Shown here: positions 1 to 8,200 of the stretch, piece by piece | Layout: every line of letters begins with the position of its first letter | How positions within the stretch are numbered: position 1 is the stretch's first letter | Source of the DNA: JAAHGY01 sp051439365 | GTDB taxonomy: Bacteria; Cyanobacteriota; Cyanobacteriia; CAKZMO01 | Direction of reading: 5' to 3' | Length of the DNA stretch: 21,444 nucleotides | Assembly (NCBI GenBank): GCA_051439365.1 | Contig: JBFRWC010000177.1 | Coordinates: forward strand, 1 to 21,444 | Made by a program: the position numbers and the translations under genes | The notes under the pieces: generated by a model | What the model saw: the letters and a program-made list of their open reading frames with translations, nothing else | The model's database searches: none | Told to the model about the DNA's origin: nothing

Positions 1-58
1 GACTGATGACAATGCAAAAGAACTACCTATATCTTCAAATAAGCTGATTGCCATTTAA

Positions 59-111
59 TTTGCGTGGCTGAAACCCGCCAGCGGCGGGGTTCAGCCACCA
101 AAATACGCAAA
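59..111. repeat. Long inverted repeat (possible terminator or small palindromic element)
   Basis: Two nested inverted repeats share one centre. The outer arms are TTTGCGT (59-65) and ACGCAAA (105-111). The inner arms, about 16 bp at 64/66-79 and 83-98, pair with one mismatch around the loop AGC. The structure would form a very stable cruciform or RNA hairpin. It lies about 145 bp beyond the nrtR stop and has no T-run on either side, so a role as terminator is uncertain; a dispersed palindromic element is equally possible. Confidence 0.6.
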
Positions 112-186
112 CTAAAATAGTTTTAGCTTACGATGCTCTTGCTGGGTAGTGCGCAGTTCTCAAAAGAGTTGAGCGGTGCAGGTAAA

Positions 187-228
187 CCGAAAAGAAGACC
201 TATGGTTCAGCGCATCGATCGCTGAGCC
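187..228 (-). terminator. Candidate terminator of the pncB-nadD-nrtR operon
   Basis: On the minus strand, about 28 nt past the nrtR stop, a 9-bp stem (GGCTCAGCG with CGCTGAACC, one G-T wobble) closes a 7-nt loop. It is followed by a pyrimidine-rich tract containing TCTTCTTTTC. The position and the T-rich tail suit a factor-independent terminator. The T-tract starts several bases after the stem, so it is not a textbook example. Confidence 0.45.
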
Positions 229-256
229 GGGGCATCACTAGGAATTGCGGTAAAGC

Positions 257-1003
257 TCAGATGAACACTAGCGGTTTGTCTTTGAAAGGCGCAAAAGCGT
301 CAACATCAAACCGATAGAGGCTAGCAGGCCGTCCCGCCCCTCGCGACACTTTTTGCCCTGTATCGGCTAGAAAACCCAACTTTAGCAATCGACTACGGAA
401 ATTAGAATAATCTGAAAAGTTCTCCCCCAGGACAATGGTGTAAAGCTGATACAAATCGCTTAAAGTAAAATTTTCCGGCAGCACATCAAAGGCGATCGGG
501 CTATACTCTAACTTATTGCGTAATCGCTGATGGCCATACTTGACAATTTCATTATGATCAAAGGCCAATGCCGGGATTTGGTCGAAGGGATACCAGGCAA
601 TGCCGCTGACTCCGTCGGCAATCAGTTTGGCGTTGCTGAAGCGCACCAAGGCAAAATAACTGACTGAGAGATAGCGAACCCCAAAGCTGTCCTCCCGTTC
701 ACGGGGATCACGATAGGGACCACCAAAGGTAAATAGTTGCTCTAGATACAGGCTATTGACCCGCACTTTTTCCGAGAGGGCACGATCGGCAGTTTGGCCT
801 AAGGACTCTCCCTGCTGCACCAAGGCACCGGGCAAACACCATTGCCCTACAAAAGGCGCATCATGGCGCATCACTAACAGGACTAGCAACCGATTTTGGT
901 CGGTATCCACTGAAAAAATAACAATATCAACGCCGACCTTAAAGTCGGCCAAGGCATGGTTAACAGCAGAAGAGGGTTGGGGATCAGGATCATGTGCCGA
1001 CAT
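257..1003 (-). CDS. nrtR: NrtR-type transcriptional regulator of NAD metabolism (Nudix-like domain plus winged helix)
   Basis: A 248-residue protein of NrtR architecture. Residues about 24-145 form a Nudix-fold domain, and residues about 165-245 a winged helix ending in GRPASLYRFD, typical of NrtR. The Nudix box (59-82) is decayed: the REUxEExGU core reads RALSEKVRV, so two of three glutamates and the glycine are missing. This suggests ligand binding without hydrolysis. NrtR proteins are known to repress NAD-synthesis genes and release DNA on binding ADP-ribose or related products. It is the last gene of the pncB-nadD-nrtR operon, which supports the call strongly. The ATG at 1003 was chosen because it overlaps the nadD stop by only 14 nt, suggesting translational coupling, and begins just before the conserved domain. 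The upstream TTG at 1084 would add 27 proline-rich residues overlapping nadD. No clear Shine-Dalgarno is seen. Confidence 0.9.
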   Translation of the reverse strand: MSAHDPDPQPSSAVNHALADFKVGVDIVIFSVDTDQNRLLVLLVMRHDAPFVGQWCLPGALVQQGESLGQTADRALSEKVRVNSLYLEQLFTFGGPYRDPREREDSFGVRYLSVSYFALVRFSNAKLIADGVSGIAWYPFDQIPALAFDHNEIVKYGHQRLRNKLEYSPIAFDVLPENFTLSDLYQLYTIVLGENFSDYSNFRSRLLKLGFLADTGQKVSRGAGRPASLYRFDVDAFAPFKDKPLVFI

Positions 1004-1607
1004 TGGTGCGTTGCTTGGGTGAGGGACAGGTGTCGTACAAGTGTTCCCGCAAGATGTAGGCGCGGATGGGAGGGGTGAGGCCAAGGCTGTTGGCGGGATT
1101 GTGACGCACGGCCTCGCGGGAGGCGGTAGAGGATACGGGCAGTCCTTGGAGGTTGGCGATCGCTACCGTGGCTCCCATTCGCTGCAATACTTCTAGGTCA
1201 TCCGATTGAACGTGATACCCCGGTCGGGGGACAACCAACAGTTTCACTTGCTGAATCAATTGGGTAGCCTGATACCACCGAGGCAGTTGACGCACCAAGT
1301 CAGAGCCAATCACAAAAGTCAGATTGGCGTCGGGCCATTCTTGACGCACTCGCTCAATGGTCGTGATCGTGCGGCGATGGCTCAAATCTTGGCGACAGTG
1401 GCAATTTAGGCGGGGTGGCTCGATATCATGAATGAGTAACCGAAGCATAGCGGCTCGGTGAATTAGGGGAGTCTGATCCGATTTGAGCGGGTTATCAGAG
1501 GCCCACGCAATCACGTGATCATACTGATAGGAAAGCCAACGCAGAATTTGTTGGTGTCCTGCGGTGGGTGGGTCGGCACTGGTGCCAAAGAGTGCGAGAG
1601 TTGTCAT
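990..1607 (-). CDS. nadD: Nicotinate-nucleotide adenylyltransferase
   Basis: A 205-residue cytoplasmic enzyme that transfers AMP from ATP to nicotinate mononucleotide, making deamido-NAD. It carries the nucleotidyltransferase signature near the N-terminus, GTSADPPTAGHQ (8-19), where the first histidine of the usual HxGH is threonine, and the second signature SSTASREAVR (159-168). FVIGSDLVRQLPRW (98-111) is also typical. The ATG at 1607 places the first signature seven residues in, as is normal for the family. The frame stays open upstream to a GTG at 1682, but that extension would translate only short tandem repeats (1611-1680) and overlap pncB, so it is rejected. It lies 67 bp after pncB and overlaps nrtR by 14 nt, so the three are almost surely co-transcribed. 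Confidence 0.9.
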   Translation of the reverse strand: MTTLALFGTSADPPTAGHQQILRWLSYQYDHVIAWASDNPLKSDQTPLIHRAAMLRLLIHDIEPPRLNCHCRQDLSHRRTITTIERVRQEWPDANLTFVIGSDLVRQLPRWYQATQLIQQVKLLVVPRPGYHVQSDDLEVLQRMGATVAIANLQGLPVSSTASREAVRHNPANSLGLTPPIRAYILREHLYDTCPSPKQRTNVGT

Positions 1608-1610
1608 GGG

Positions 1611-1634
1611 TTGGGGAGTTGGGGAGTTGGGGAG
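1611..1634. repeat. 8-bp tandem repeat, three copies (TTGGGGAG)
   Basis: Three perfect copies of TTGGGGAG directly precede the nadD start on the coding strand, where they read CTCCCCAA. Short C-rich repeats of this kind are common between cyanobacterial genes. They place a C-rich, SD-poor leader before nadD. Confidence 0.9.
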
Positions 1635-1645
1635 TTGAGAATTTC

Positions 1646-1680
1646 CTTGTTCGTCGTTCTTCGTTCCTCGTTCTTCATTC
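1646..1680. repeat. 7-bp degenerate tandem repeat, five copies
   Basis: Five heptamers of form NTYRTTC (CTTGTTC, GTCGTTC, TTCGTTC, CTCGTTC, TTCATTC) run through the pncB-nadD spacer. The last copy contains the pncB stop codon (1675-1677). They resemble the short tandemly repeated heptanucleotides known from cyanobacterial intergenic DNA. Confidence 0.85.
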
Positions 1681-3111
1681 ACGGACTGTTGACTGAGTAT
1701 AGGTGCGTTGAATCCGTTGTTGGGTGTTTTTTGCCAATGTTTTAAGTGAGGGAGATGGGGTAGCTTCTAGGGGAATGGGGCGGTGAATTTGGCGAGAGGT
1801 TGATGGTAAGTGGGTGATAGTGGTGCGGGTGCGGTGGGCGATCGCGTCTAGGGGTTCGGGTGCCAGCGATCGCTCTCCTTGTTTCATCACTTGTTGCAAT
1901 AATGGGATTTCAGTGTGTTCGGGGGTGGGGGTGGGGGCTTCAGTCCAAAGCCCGAGGCGATCGCCGATGACTTTCCCGTGGGAGTCCACCTGACGGAAGA
2001 TTTGCTTACGACCGGGATAGGTAATTTTGCCTGTGGAGGCTTTCATGGTGGGAATCCCGTCAATCTCCACTAGCTTGTAGACTCCGTTGACTGGAGCACC
2101 CGTTACTAGTTTGGTCCCAATGCCGTACCCGTCTAAGAGTGCGCCTTGTTGTTGGAGGCGTGCGATTTCCGGTGCGTCCAGATCCCCACTCGCAAAAATA
2201 GTAGCATGAGGCAAAAGCGATCGCACGATTTTGGACAATTTTACCAAATCTCCAGAATCGAGGCGCACTGCATCCACCTGCAGGGTTCCTGCTGCCACTT
2301 GATTGGCTAAACGCTGGGCCGCTGCTTCTACGTCGTAGGTATCAATCAGCAAAGCTGCTCCAGGAAAATAGCGGTGGAAGGCCATAAACGCCTCATCTTC
2401 GGTGCCATTGAGCGCTGAGAGGGCCATCACTAGGGAATGGGCCATCGTGCCTTGGGGGCGGTGGCCTAAGGCAATTGCTGCGAGGACATTGGAAGTGCCA
2501 TCAAAGCCTGCGCCAAGAGCGGCCCGTGCAGCCCAGAGGGAGGCTTGGGGACTGAAGGCCCGCCGACTCCCAAATTCTAAAATTGAGGCGTTTTCCCCAG
2601 CAATATCCCGAATCTGAGCGGCACGGGTCGCCACCAGCGTTTGATAATTAATGGTGTTGAGCAAATAAGTTTCCACGATTTGGGCCTGCCAGAGGGGCGC
2701 TTCAATTCGCAGAAATGGCTCATGGGCAAAGAGGGCTGTCCCTTCTGGCACGGCCCACACATCTCCGGTAAAGCGTCCTGCCTGGAGCAACTCCCAGAAT
2801 TGGGCGGGGGTATGGTCAAAGATGCCCGTGTGCTGGAGCGATCGCACCTGTTCTTGACTAAACTGAAATGCTTCCAAATACTCCAAGGCTTGCTGCAACC
2901 CCATCGCAATCAGATAGCCAAACCCTGGGGGCAACCGCCGCACAAATAGCTCAAAACTAGCCTGTCGCTGATCCAAACCCTCCCCAGCATAGCAAGCTGC
3001 CATCGTGAGTTGGTACAAATCAGTCAACAGCCCGTAGTCCGTCGGATTGGGCACCAACGGATGGGCCTGGGAGATCGGAGTCGGGAGAGATGACGAGGTG
3101 AGGTGAACCAT
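1675..3111 (-). CDS. pncB: Nicotinate phosphoribosyltransferase
   Basis: A 478-residue enzyme of NAD salvage that joins nicotinate to PRPP, with ATP hydrolysis, to give nicotinate mononucleotide, the substrate of the next gene, nadD. Family landmarks in order: LTDLYQLTMA (29-38), EFGSRRA (179-185), GTSNVLAA (205-212), GTMAHS (221-226) with the histidine that is phosphorylated in the family, DTYD (257-260), VRLDSGDL (282-289), FASGDL (306-311) and DGYGIGTKL (327-335). The last 80 residues or so are low-complexity and poorly conserved. The ATG at 3111 is preceded about 37 nt upstream by a good -10 box. No clear Shine-Dalgarno is visible. It is the first gene of the operon and the likely direct target of NrtR. 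Confidence 0.95.
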   Translation of the reverse strand: MVHLTSSSLPTPISQAHPLVPNPTDYGLLTDLYQLTMAACYAGEGLDQRQASFELFVRRLPPGFGYLIAMGLQQALEYLEAFQFSQEQVRSLQHTGIFDHTPAQFWELLQAGRFTGDVWAVPEGTALFAHEPFLRIEAPLWQAQIVETYLLNTINYQTLVATRAAQIRDIAGENASILEFGSRRAFSPQASLWAARAALGAGFDGTSNVLAAIALGHRPQGTMAHSLVMALSALNGTEDEAFMAFHRYFPGAALLIDTYDVEAAAQRLANQVAAGTLQVDAVRLDSGDLVKLSKIVRSLLPHATIFASGDLDAPEIARLQQQGALLDGYGIGTKLVTGAPVNGVYKLVEIDGIPTMKASTGKITYPGRKQIFRQVDSHGKVIGDRLGLWTEAPTPTPEHTEIPLLQQVMKQGERSLAPEPLDAIAHRTRTTITHLPSTSRQIHRPIPLEATPSPSLKTLAKNTQQRIQRTYTQSTVRE

Positions 3112-3147
3112 GACTAGAGCGTAAGGATGGATAATGGCTATATCGTA

Positions 3148-3177
3148 ATTATAGTAATTTTTACCAAAATATGTCTA
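3148..3177 (-). promoter_or_regulatory. pncB operon promoter, sigma-70 type
   Basis: On the minus strand, TAGACA (3172-3177; five of six to TTGACA) is followed after 18 bp by a perfect TATAAT (3148-3153). This gives an mRNA leader of about 30 nt before the pncB ATG at 3111. It is the best-formed promoter seen in the window. An overlapping inverted repeat CTATA-N7-TATAG spans 3138-3154. Confidence 0.65.
3154..3164 (-). promoter_or_regulatory. Candidate NrtR operator (GT-N7-AC)
   Basis: The spacer between the pncB -35 and -10 boxes contains GTAATTTTTAC (minus strand GTAAAAATTAC), an imperfect palindrome with a GT-N7-AC frame. From memory, many NrtR sites share a GT-N7-AC core within a 21-bp palindrome. 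A protein bound here would block RNA polymerase. Since nrtR is in the same operon, this implies autoregulation. The assignment rests on position and core pattern only. Confidence 0.45.
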
Positions 3178-3429
3178 TGGGGATTGAATCAAGAGAATCA
3201 ATAAGTTGTGAAGAATTAGAAAATTTCGACCTCTTTTATCTTCTTTATTCTACAGAAATCTATCTTGTCTATAAGTTTTTATTGATACTTGCCGTGCTGT
3301 ACTCTGGCTTGGCCAAAGTTTCGACGGCCAAGGCAGCAAATAACACTAGCAACCTGCTGAGGCCCAAGGCAAAGATCGATTGGGAGTGGGTTGGCTGGTT
3401 CGTGGATGAGGCGATCGCCTACCATTAGG

Positions 3430-5109
3430 TTAAGAGCGCAGTCGCCCTGATCGGAGGATGCTGACAATCAGCCACAATCCGATGAGGCTAGCGGCGACAA
3501 ACAGAGCAATGCTGATCAGGTATAGCCGCATGGCTTGTTGATTGGAGGTGACAATTGCCGCGCCCATAATCAGCGACCCCACCAAAATGCTAAAGGAAAG
3601 TCGATTGGCAGCATCATCCATCGTCAGCCGCACACCTTCCAGATCTTTGAGGGTAATATTCCAGCGCAGGGTTTCGGAACTGAGGCGATCGAGCAAAAAT
3701 TCCACTCGTCGTGGGGATTGCAGGGTCAGGTTCTTCAATTCCAATCCGGTACGAAGCAGCGCCTGTATGGGATCATCCCCTAGCAATTGTTGACGGAATA
3801 AATCACTGACAAGGGGCCGGACCTCATCCAAGAGGCTAACATCGGGGTTAAAACTGCGCCCTAATCCCTCTAAGTTGGCGATCGCTTTGGCATACAGTCC
3901 CAAATTACTCGGCCAGCGCAGTCGATGTTTGCGGGCGGCTTGCAGCACTTCATAAAACACTTGGCTGAAATTAATTTCAGCCAAATTACGGCTATAGTAA
4001 CGCCGCAGCAGGCGATCGTAATCGGCCTCTAGACGGGCAATATTGACGGCTCCAATGGGAGTGGCCAACTGGAACGTTAACTGGCTACAGCGCTGGGCAT
4101 CCAAACTAATGACCGCTAATAGCATTTCAGTCAATGTGGCCTGGGTGCGGGGGTCGAGCCGTCCCATCATGCCGCAGTCCAGCAGGGCAATCTGGCCACT
4201 ATCTAGATAGAAGACGTTGCCGGGATGGGGATCGGCATGGAAAAAGCCATCAATAAAGAGCTGTTGGAAGAAAGCCCGAAAGAGTAAAGTGGTCATCGCT
4301 TGGCGTTGGGTGGCGCGATCGCTCCCAGTCCCTTTCCCAGGCCCCTTCCCAGCCTCTGCCAAATCCGCCGTCAAAATGGGCACTCCGTCCAGCCATTGCA
4401 GCACTAAGATTTTCTCGGTCGTCAGATCCCAATTAATCGCTGGAATCACCAGTTGTTCTGGGTCAAACCATTTGCTGACCTGGAGGTTTTGCCGCAGTTG
4501 ATCCGTGTAGCGAGCTTCCTGGGTAAAGTCCAACTCTGCTTGTAGGGCCATCGAGAATTCTTCTGCCAGGGACACTACATCGTAATATTGACCAAAGTTG
4601 GTGCGGGATACCAGTTCCGCTAGGGTGGTAATCAGGGCAATATCCTGATCCACGATTGCCTCGATACCTGGTCGCTGAATTTTGATGGCGACTTCCTTGC
4701 CATTTTTGAGAGTCGCCTTGTGGATTTGGGCAATGGAACCCGCAGCGATCGCCTCCAATTCAATGGCCTCAAAGACCTCTTCTAGCGGGTGGCCAATTTC
4801 TTGCTGGAGAACAGGCTTGAGTCGTTCCCAGGGCACCTTTGGCACATTAGCCTGCAAATCTGTCAAGGCATCAATGTAGTCTGGTGGCAGCAAGTCAGGG
4901 CGGGTACTCAGTAATTGTCCCAGCTTCACGTACACCGGACCCAGATCAGACAAGATATTGCGTAACACCGCAGGGGGCGGCAATTCCGGCTCATCATCAC
5001 TATTGATGCCACTGAGCAAACGCCGCATATAGTCCCAGCCATTCTTGAGAACAACCTCGACAATTTCCCGCTGACGACCACTGGCTTGAGTTAGCCCTGA
5101 AAAAACCAT
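3430..5109 (-). CDS. ABC1/UbiB (AarF) family atypical protein kinase-like ATPase, membrane-anchored
   Basis: A 559-residue protein with the full UbiB signature set: LGPVYVKLGQLLSTRPDLLP (56-75; the KxGQ motif), the A-rich loop variant AAGSIAQIHKA (122-132), AIKIQRPG with the ATP-binding lysine (141-148), ELDFTQEA (192-199), HADPHPGN catalytic loop (291-298) and LLDCGMMG (309-316; DCG in place of DFG). Two C-terminal membrane helices lie at about 505-523 and 530-551. The family supports prenylquinone metabolism in bacteria and plastids; the exact substrate is not knowable here. A Gly/Lys-rich insert (AGKGPGKGTGSDR, 253-265) sits before the catalytic region. The ATG at 5109 was chosen for its GGAG five nt upstream; a longer GTG-started frame to 5220 would translate an 11-bp tandem repeat. 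It lies 177 bp downstream of the LptD-like gene. Confidence 0.93.
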   Translation of the reverse strand: MVFSGLTQASGRQREIVEVVLKNGWDYMRRLLSGINSDDEPELPPPAVLRNILSDLGPVYVKLGQLLSTRPDLLPPDYIDALTDLQANVPKVPWERLKPVLQQEIGHPLEEVFEAIELEAIAAGSIAQIHKATLKNGKEVAIKIQRPGIEAIVDQDIALITTLAELVSRTNFGQYYDVVSLAEEFSMALQAELDFTQEARYTDQLRQNLQVSKWFDPEQLVIPAINWDLTTEKILVLQWLDGVPILTADLAEAGKGPGKGTGSDRATQRQAMTTLLFRAFFQQLFIDGFFHADPHPGNVFYLDSGQIALLDCGMMGRLDPRTQATLTEMLLAVISLDAQRCSQLTFQLATPIGAVNIARLEADYDRLLRRYYSRNLAEINFSQVFYEVLQAARKHRLRWPSNLGLYAKAIANLEGLGRSFNPDVSLLDEVRPLVSDLFRQQLLGDDPIQALLRTGLELKNLTLQSPRRVEFLLDRLSSETLRWNITLKDLEGVRLTMDDAANRLSFSILVGSLIMGAAIVTSNQQAMRLYLISIALFVAASLIGLWLIVSILRSGRLRS

Positions 5110-5118
5110 GAAGTCTCC

Positions 5119-5151
5119 ACTGGTAGGTAACTGGTAGGTAACTGGTAGGTA
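5119..5151. repeat. 11-bp tandem repeat, three copies (ACTGGTAGGTA)
   Basis: Three perfect copies of ACTGGTAGGTA sit just upstream of the kinase start at 5109. Their left edge nearly touches the GGAG ribosome site. They are most likely 5' leader sequence, and copy-number change could alter spacing between the promoter and the ribosome site. Confidence 0.95.
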
Positions 5152-5286
5152 ATGATGATTTGCACTTGGCTTGACCATGTCATTGGTCAACACATCCACT
5201 GCAAACTTTAGCGCATTCACCTGGGATTTGGATCAGTCTTCAGGTCGCTCAAAGTACCCATAAACCTGCCATCTCTTTTTCAAGAT

Positions 5287-8200
5287 CTAGTCGTCAGGGT
5301 TCCCCCCAAACGGTTCTGGAGTCCCCTGCCAGTCAAAGTCACTGATGCGTAGGTTGATGCTTCCCTGCTGTCGATCAGGGGAGTATCGTAAGGTCAGACC
5401 GTGGGTGCGGCGGCTGTATTCAAGGATAAAGGTGTTATCAAACTCTTCAGTTTCAGACAAGCTTAGGGACGTTTGAAAGCCAACCCGAATGGGGCCAAAG
5501 AGTTGTGCTGTCACTCCACCAGAGATGACCTCCCGATCAACAGCGCGGTCAAACAGAAAGGGAGAGTCTGCGCCTTCTGTGCTCCGACTATAACCGAGAT
5601 TAAAGCCAAAGAAGTCTAGATAGGGCCGAGAAAAGTGGCCAAATTGCCCCAAAAGGGAAACTCCTCCAGTTAAGGTTGTTTGGGTGTCTCCACTACTGTA
5701 AAAACTCGTCACCCCCTGAATACTGGGCAAAACAACGATGTAGGGCACAACGGGGTTGGCCGTGTAGCGCAGTCCGGCCTCTGGAGTTGCGGGTAAGGGT
5801 TGGCCAATCCATAAAAAGGTAAATCGTTGCAACCGAGCCGCGAGTTGGTAACGCGTCAGGGTCGTCCGTCCAAATTCATTCACTGGAATTAGGTCATCGA
5901 TCAACTCAAGCTCGTTGCGTTCTTCAAGAATGAGTCGATTCAGCAACGTATCATGGCGATCAAAGGAAATCAATGCATTGATCTGTTGGATACCCCCTTG
6001 GTAGGTGAGTTGAACACCGCTTTCTCCTAGGGGAATCGTGGGTGAGGTGAGAACAACTCCGTAGCTTTTTTGAACGGTTTGGAAGCCAAGGGTTCCGTTA
6101 AAGAGGCGATCGCGATAGCTGTATTCTGTGGTTAGCTCATGGGGGCCAATGGGAGTCATAACCTTGCGGCGGATGCGTACACTCCCCTGCAAGTCATCTT
6201 CATTGACATCATTCAGATCAAAACTGGTAATTTCCATGTTGCCTTCAAAGGCAGTCTTGGAACCAAAGTCAATCAATAGACTTCCTAGCAAGCCATACAA
6301 GTCAGGATCGAGCAAGCTGTTTGTATCGTCGGGGTTTGGAGTCCCAAACTGGTCAGTCGCGTCGCCATTTTCCCAAGCCCGTTGGATAAAAAATTGGGGG
6401 GTGAGGGTGAACTCTACGTCATCTGTGGCAATCAAGTTAAAGTCTCGCTCAATAAATAGGCCACCCCGTTCGTCCTCATCAAAGCCGATGCTGAAGGGCG
6501 CAGGGTTGCGATCGCTCTGGCCAAAAATAGTTCGTTCTCGAAACAGAGGAATGTGTAATCCCTGGTCGAGGACAGCGCGGGGACGGCGTGCTCGTAATTC
6601 ACTGCGATTTTCATCTAGGCGGCGGAAGGTCACTAGGCGCGATCGCACCTCCAACTCCGGCGGCGAAAACGGATCATTCGTCAGGCGCACATTAGTGGCT
6701 TCCCAACCATCTGGAGTAAAAATGACCTCTTCTGCCTCAAACCGAATCCGACTGACCGTGCCTGCGGCCAGACCATCCTGAGTCTGACTTCCTCCCTCTG
6801 GAGAGGCCAAAGTTCCCCCAATGACTAAGGAGCCTGTAGAAGTCGCTGTTGTTATGGGTTGCTCATTGGCAAGCCGTTCCGACAAGGGAATGTCCGGTGC
6901 TGTACTCAAGATATCCGACTGTTCGGTGGGGCTAAAGTCGGAGGTCGTTTGGGGGATGTAAACTTCCCCCCTGGCATTGGACACCGACCCCTGATCTTGA
7001 ATCAAGTCATACTCCAGGCGATCGCCCCGAATTACCTGATCCCCACGGGTTAACACCGCATTGCCTTGGGCCACGACCACTCGATTGCGGAGATTGACCC
7101 GGAGTCGATCGGCTTGGAGCAGTGCGCCTCGAAATGTCATCAAGGCATTGCCCTCAGCCAGAAACGATTGTCGCTCCTGATCGTAAATTTGGCGATCGGC
7201 AGTCACCTCCAAAGCATCGCTGGTCCCCTCGCTGGCTTGTATTGGGGGAGACCCATTGGGTAGGGGATCATCGGAAAGCGTTTCCGTGTCTCCAGCCTCT
7301 GTTGTATCCCCAATTTCCCCTTCTGAGCTAGCTTCATCGGCCAGGTCATCTTCCCCTATCTCCTCGGCTTCCCCTTCAAAGCTAGCTTCATCGATCAAGT
7401 CATTCGTGTCCTCAGTTTCGCTATCTGGGCTAACTTCATCAACCCAGTCATTGGCCTCTTCATTCCCTTCAGTGATGGATTCGCCCTCTGTGGACACCGG
7501 ATCGCGGTCCGAAGCAGGACTGGGGGCAAGGACTGGAATCGTCTCTAACAAGAGATCGTTGGTGGTTTCGTCAATCTCATCCAAACGCGGAGCCGCATTG
7601 TCTATGTTGTCTGGTGGTGGCAGTGTTGGCACGGGTTGACCTGTCTCTGGCACAAAAATCGGAATGGGCACAGAGGGTTGACGGATCAGGGGTGTATTCG
7701 ATTCCACCGGATCGCTATCGATGAATTCATCAGCATCGTTAGTGGTATCGATGCCTTGGGCAATGGTCGTGGTTGGGGTAGGCCGAGAGGCTAAATCCAG
7801 GGAGAAGGTGGTAATCTCCCGTGCGGGGCCAGGGTGCTGCTGCTCTAGTTGTTGTAACGAAGGTAACGCCAATTGCTCGGGGGCAAACGTTTCAAGAATG
7901 TAGGAAATATCGGCTAAGGGAACTGCTGGGGGAATCTGCTGTTCACGGTCGATTGGGGTAGGCACAATCACTCTGGACATCAGACCAGACACACCCAAAT
8001 TAGGGTTGACGTTCCCCTCAGGATAGCTCGATGTTCCCTGCTGAGAAGGGGGTGTGACTGTTGCAGACTGGAATGACTCTGGTGACTCATTCAATGAGCT
8101 GCTACTGACGTTAGATTGTGGCCGGTAAGGTGTCGGGTCAAACGTGGTGTCAGAATCCCGATCAGGAGTTACGTTAGAGGGAATAACTTGGGACGATCGC

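Larger units (their letters stand above)
3112..3429. other. Intergenic region between the ABC1 kinase and pncB
   Basis: It holds the pncB promoter and candidate operator near its left end. It also has an inverted repeat, CTTGGCC (3308-3314) with GGCCAAG (3326-3332), about 100 nt beyond the kinase stop; this could end kinase transcription but lacks a T-run. One HIP1 octamer lies near 3412. An 85-codon plus-strand frame crosses the region but begins inside the pncB -35 box and has no ribosome site, so it is not called. Confidence 0.5.

Noticed and set aside
3171..3428. 85-codon plus-strand frame with a hydrophobic stretch
   Set aside because: It starts inside the pncB promoter, has no ribosome site, and its composition follows the AT-rich intergenic DNA.
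6128..6781. 217-codon plus-strand frame inside the LptD-like gene
   Set aside because: Antisense shadow; serine/arginine-rich with no domain, whereas the minus strand has clear OstA and barrel features.
7256..7639. 127-codon serine-rich plus-strand frame
   Set aside because: Antisense reading of the acidic repeat linker of the LptD-like protein; low complexity only.
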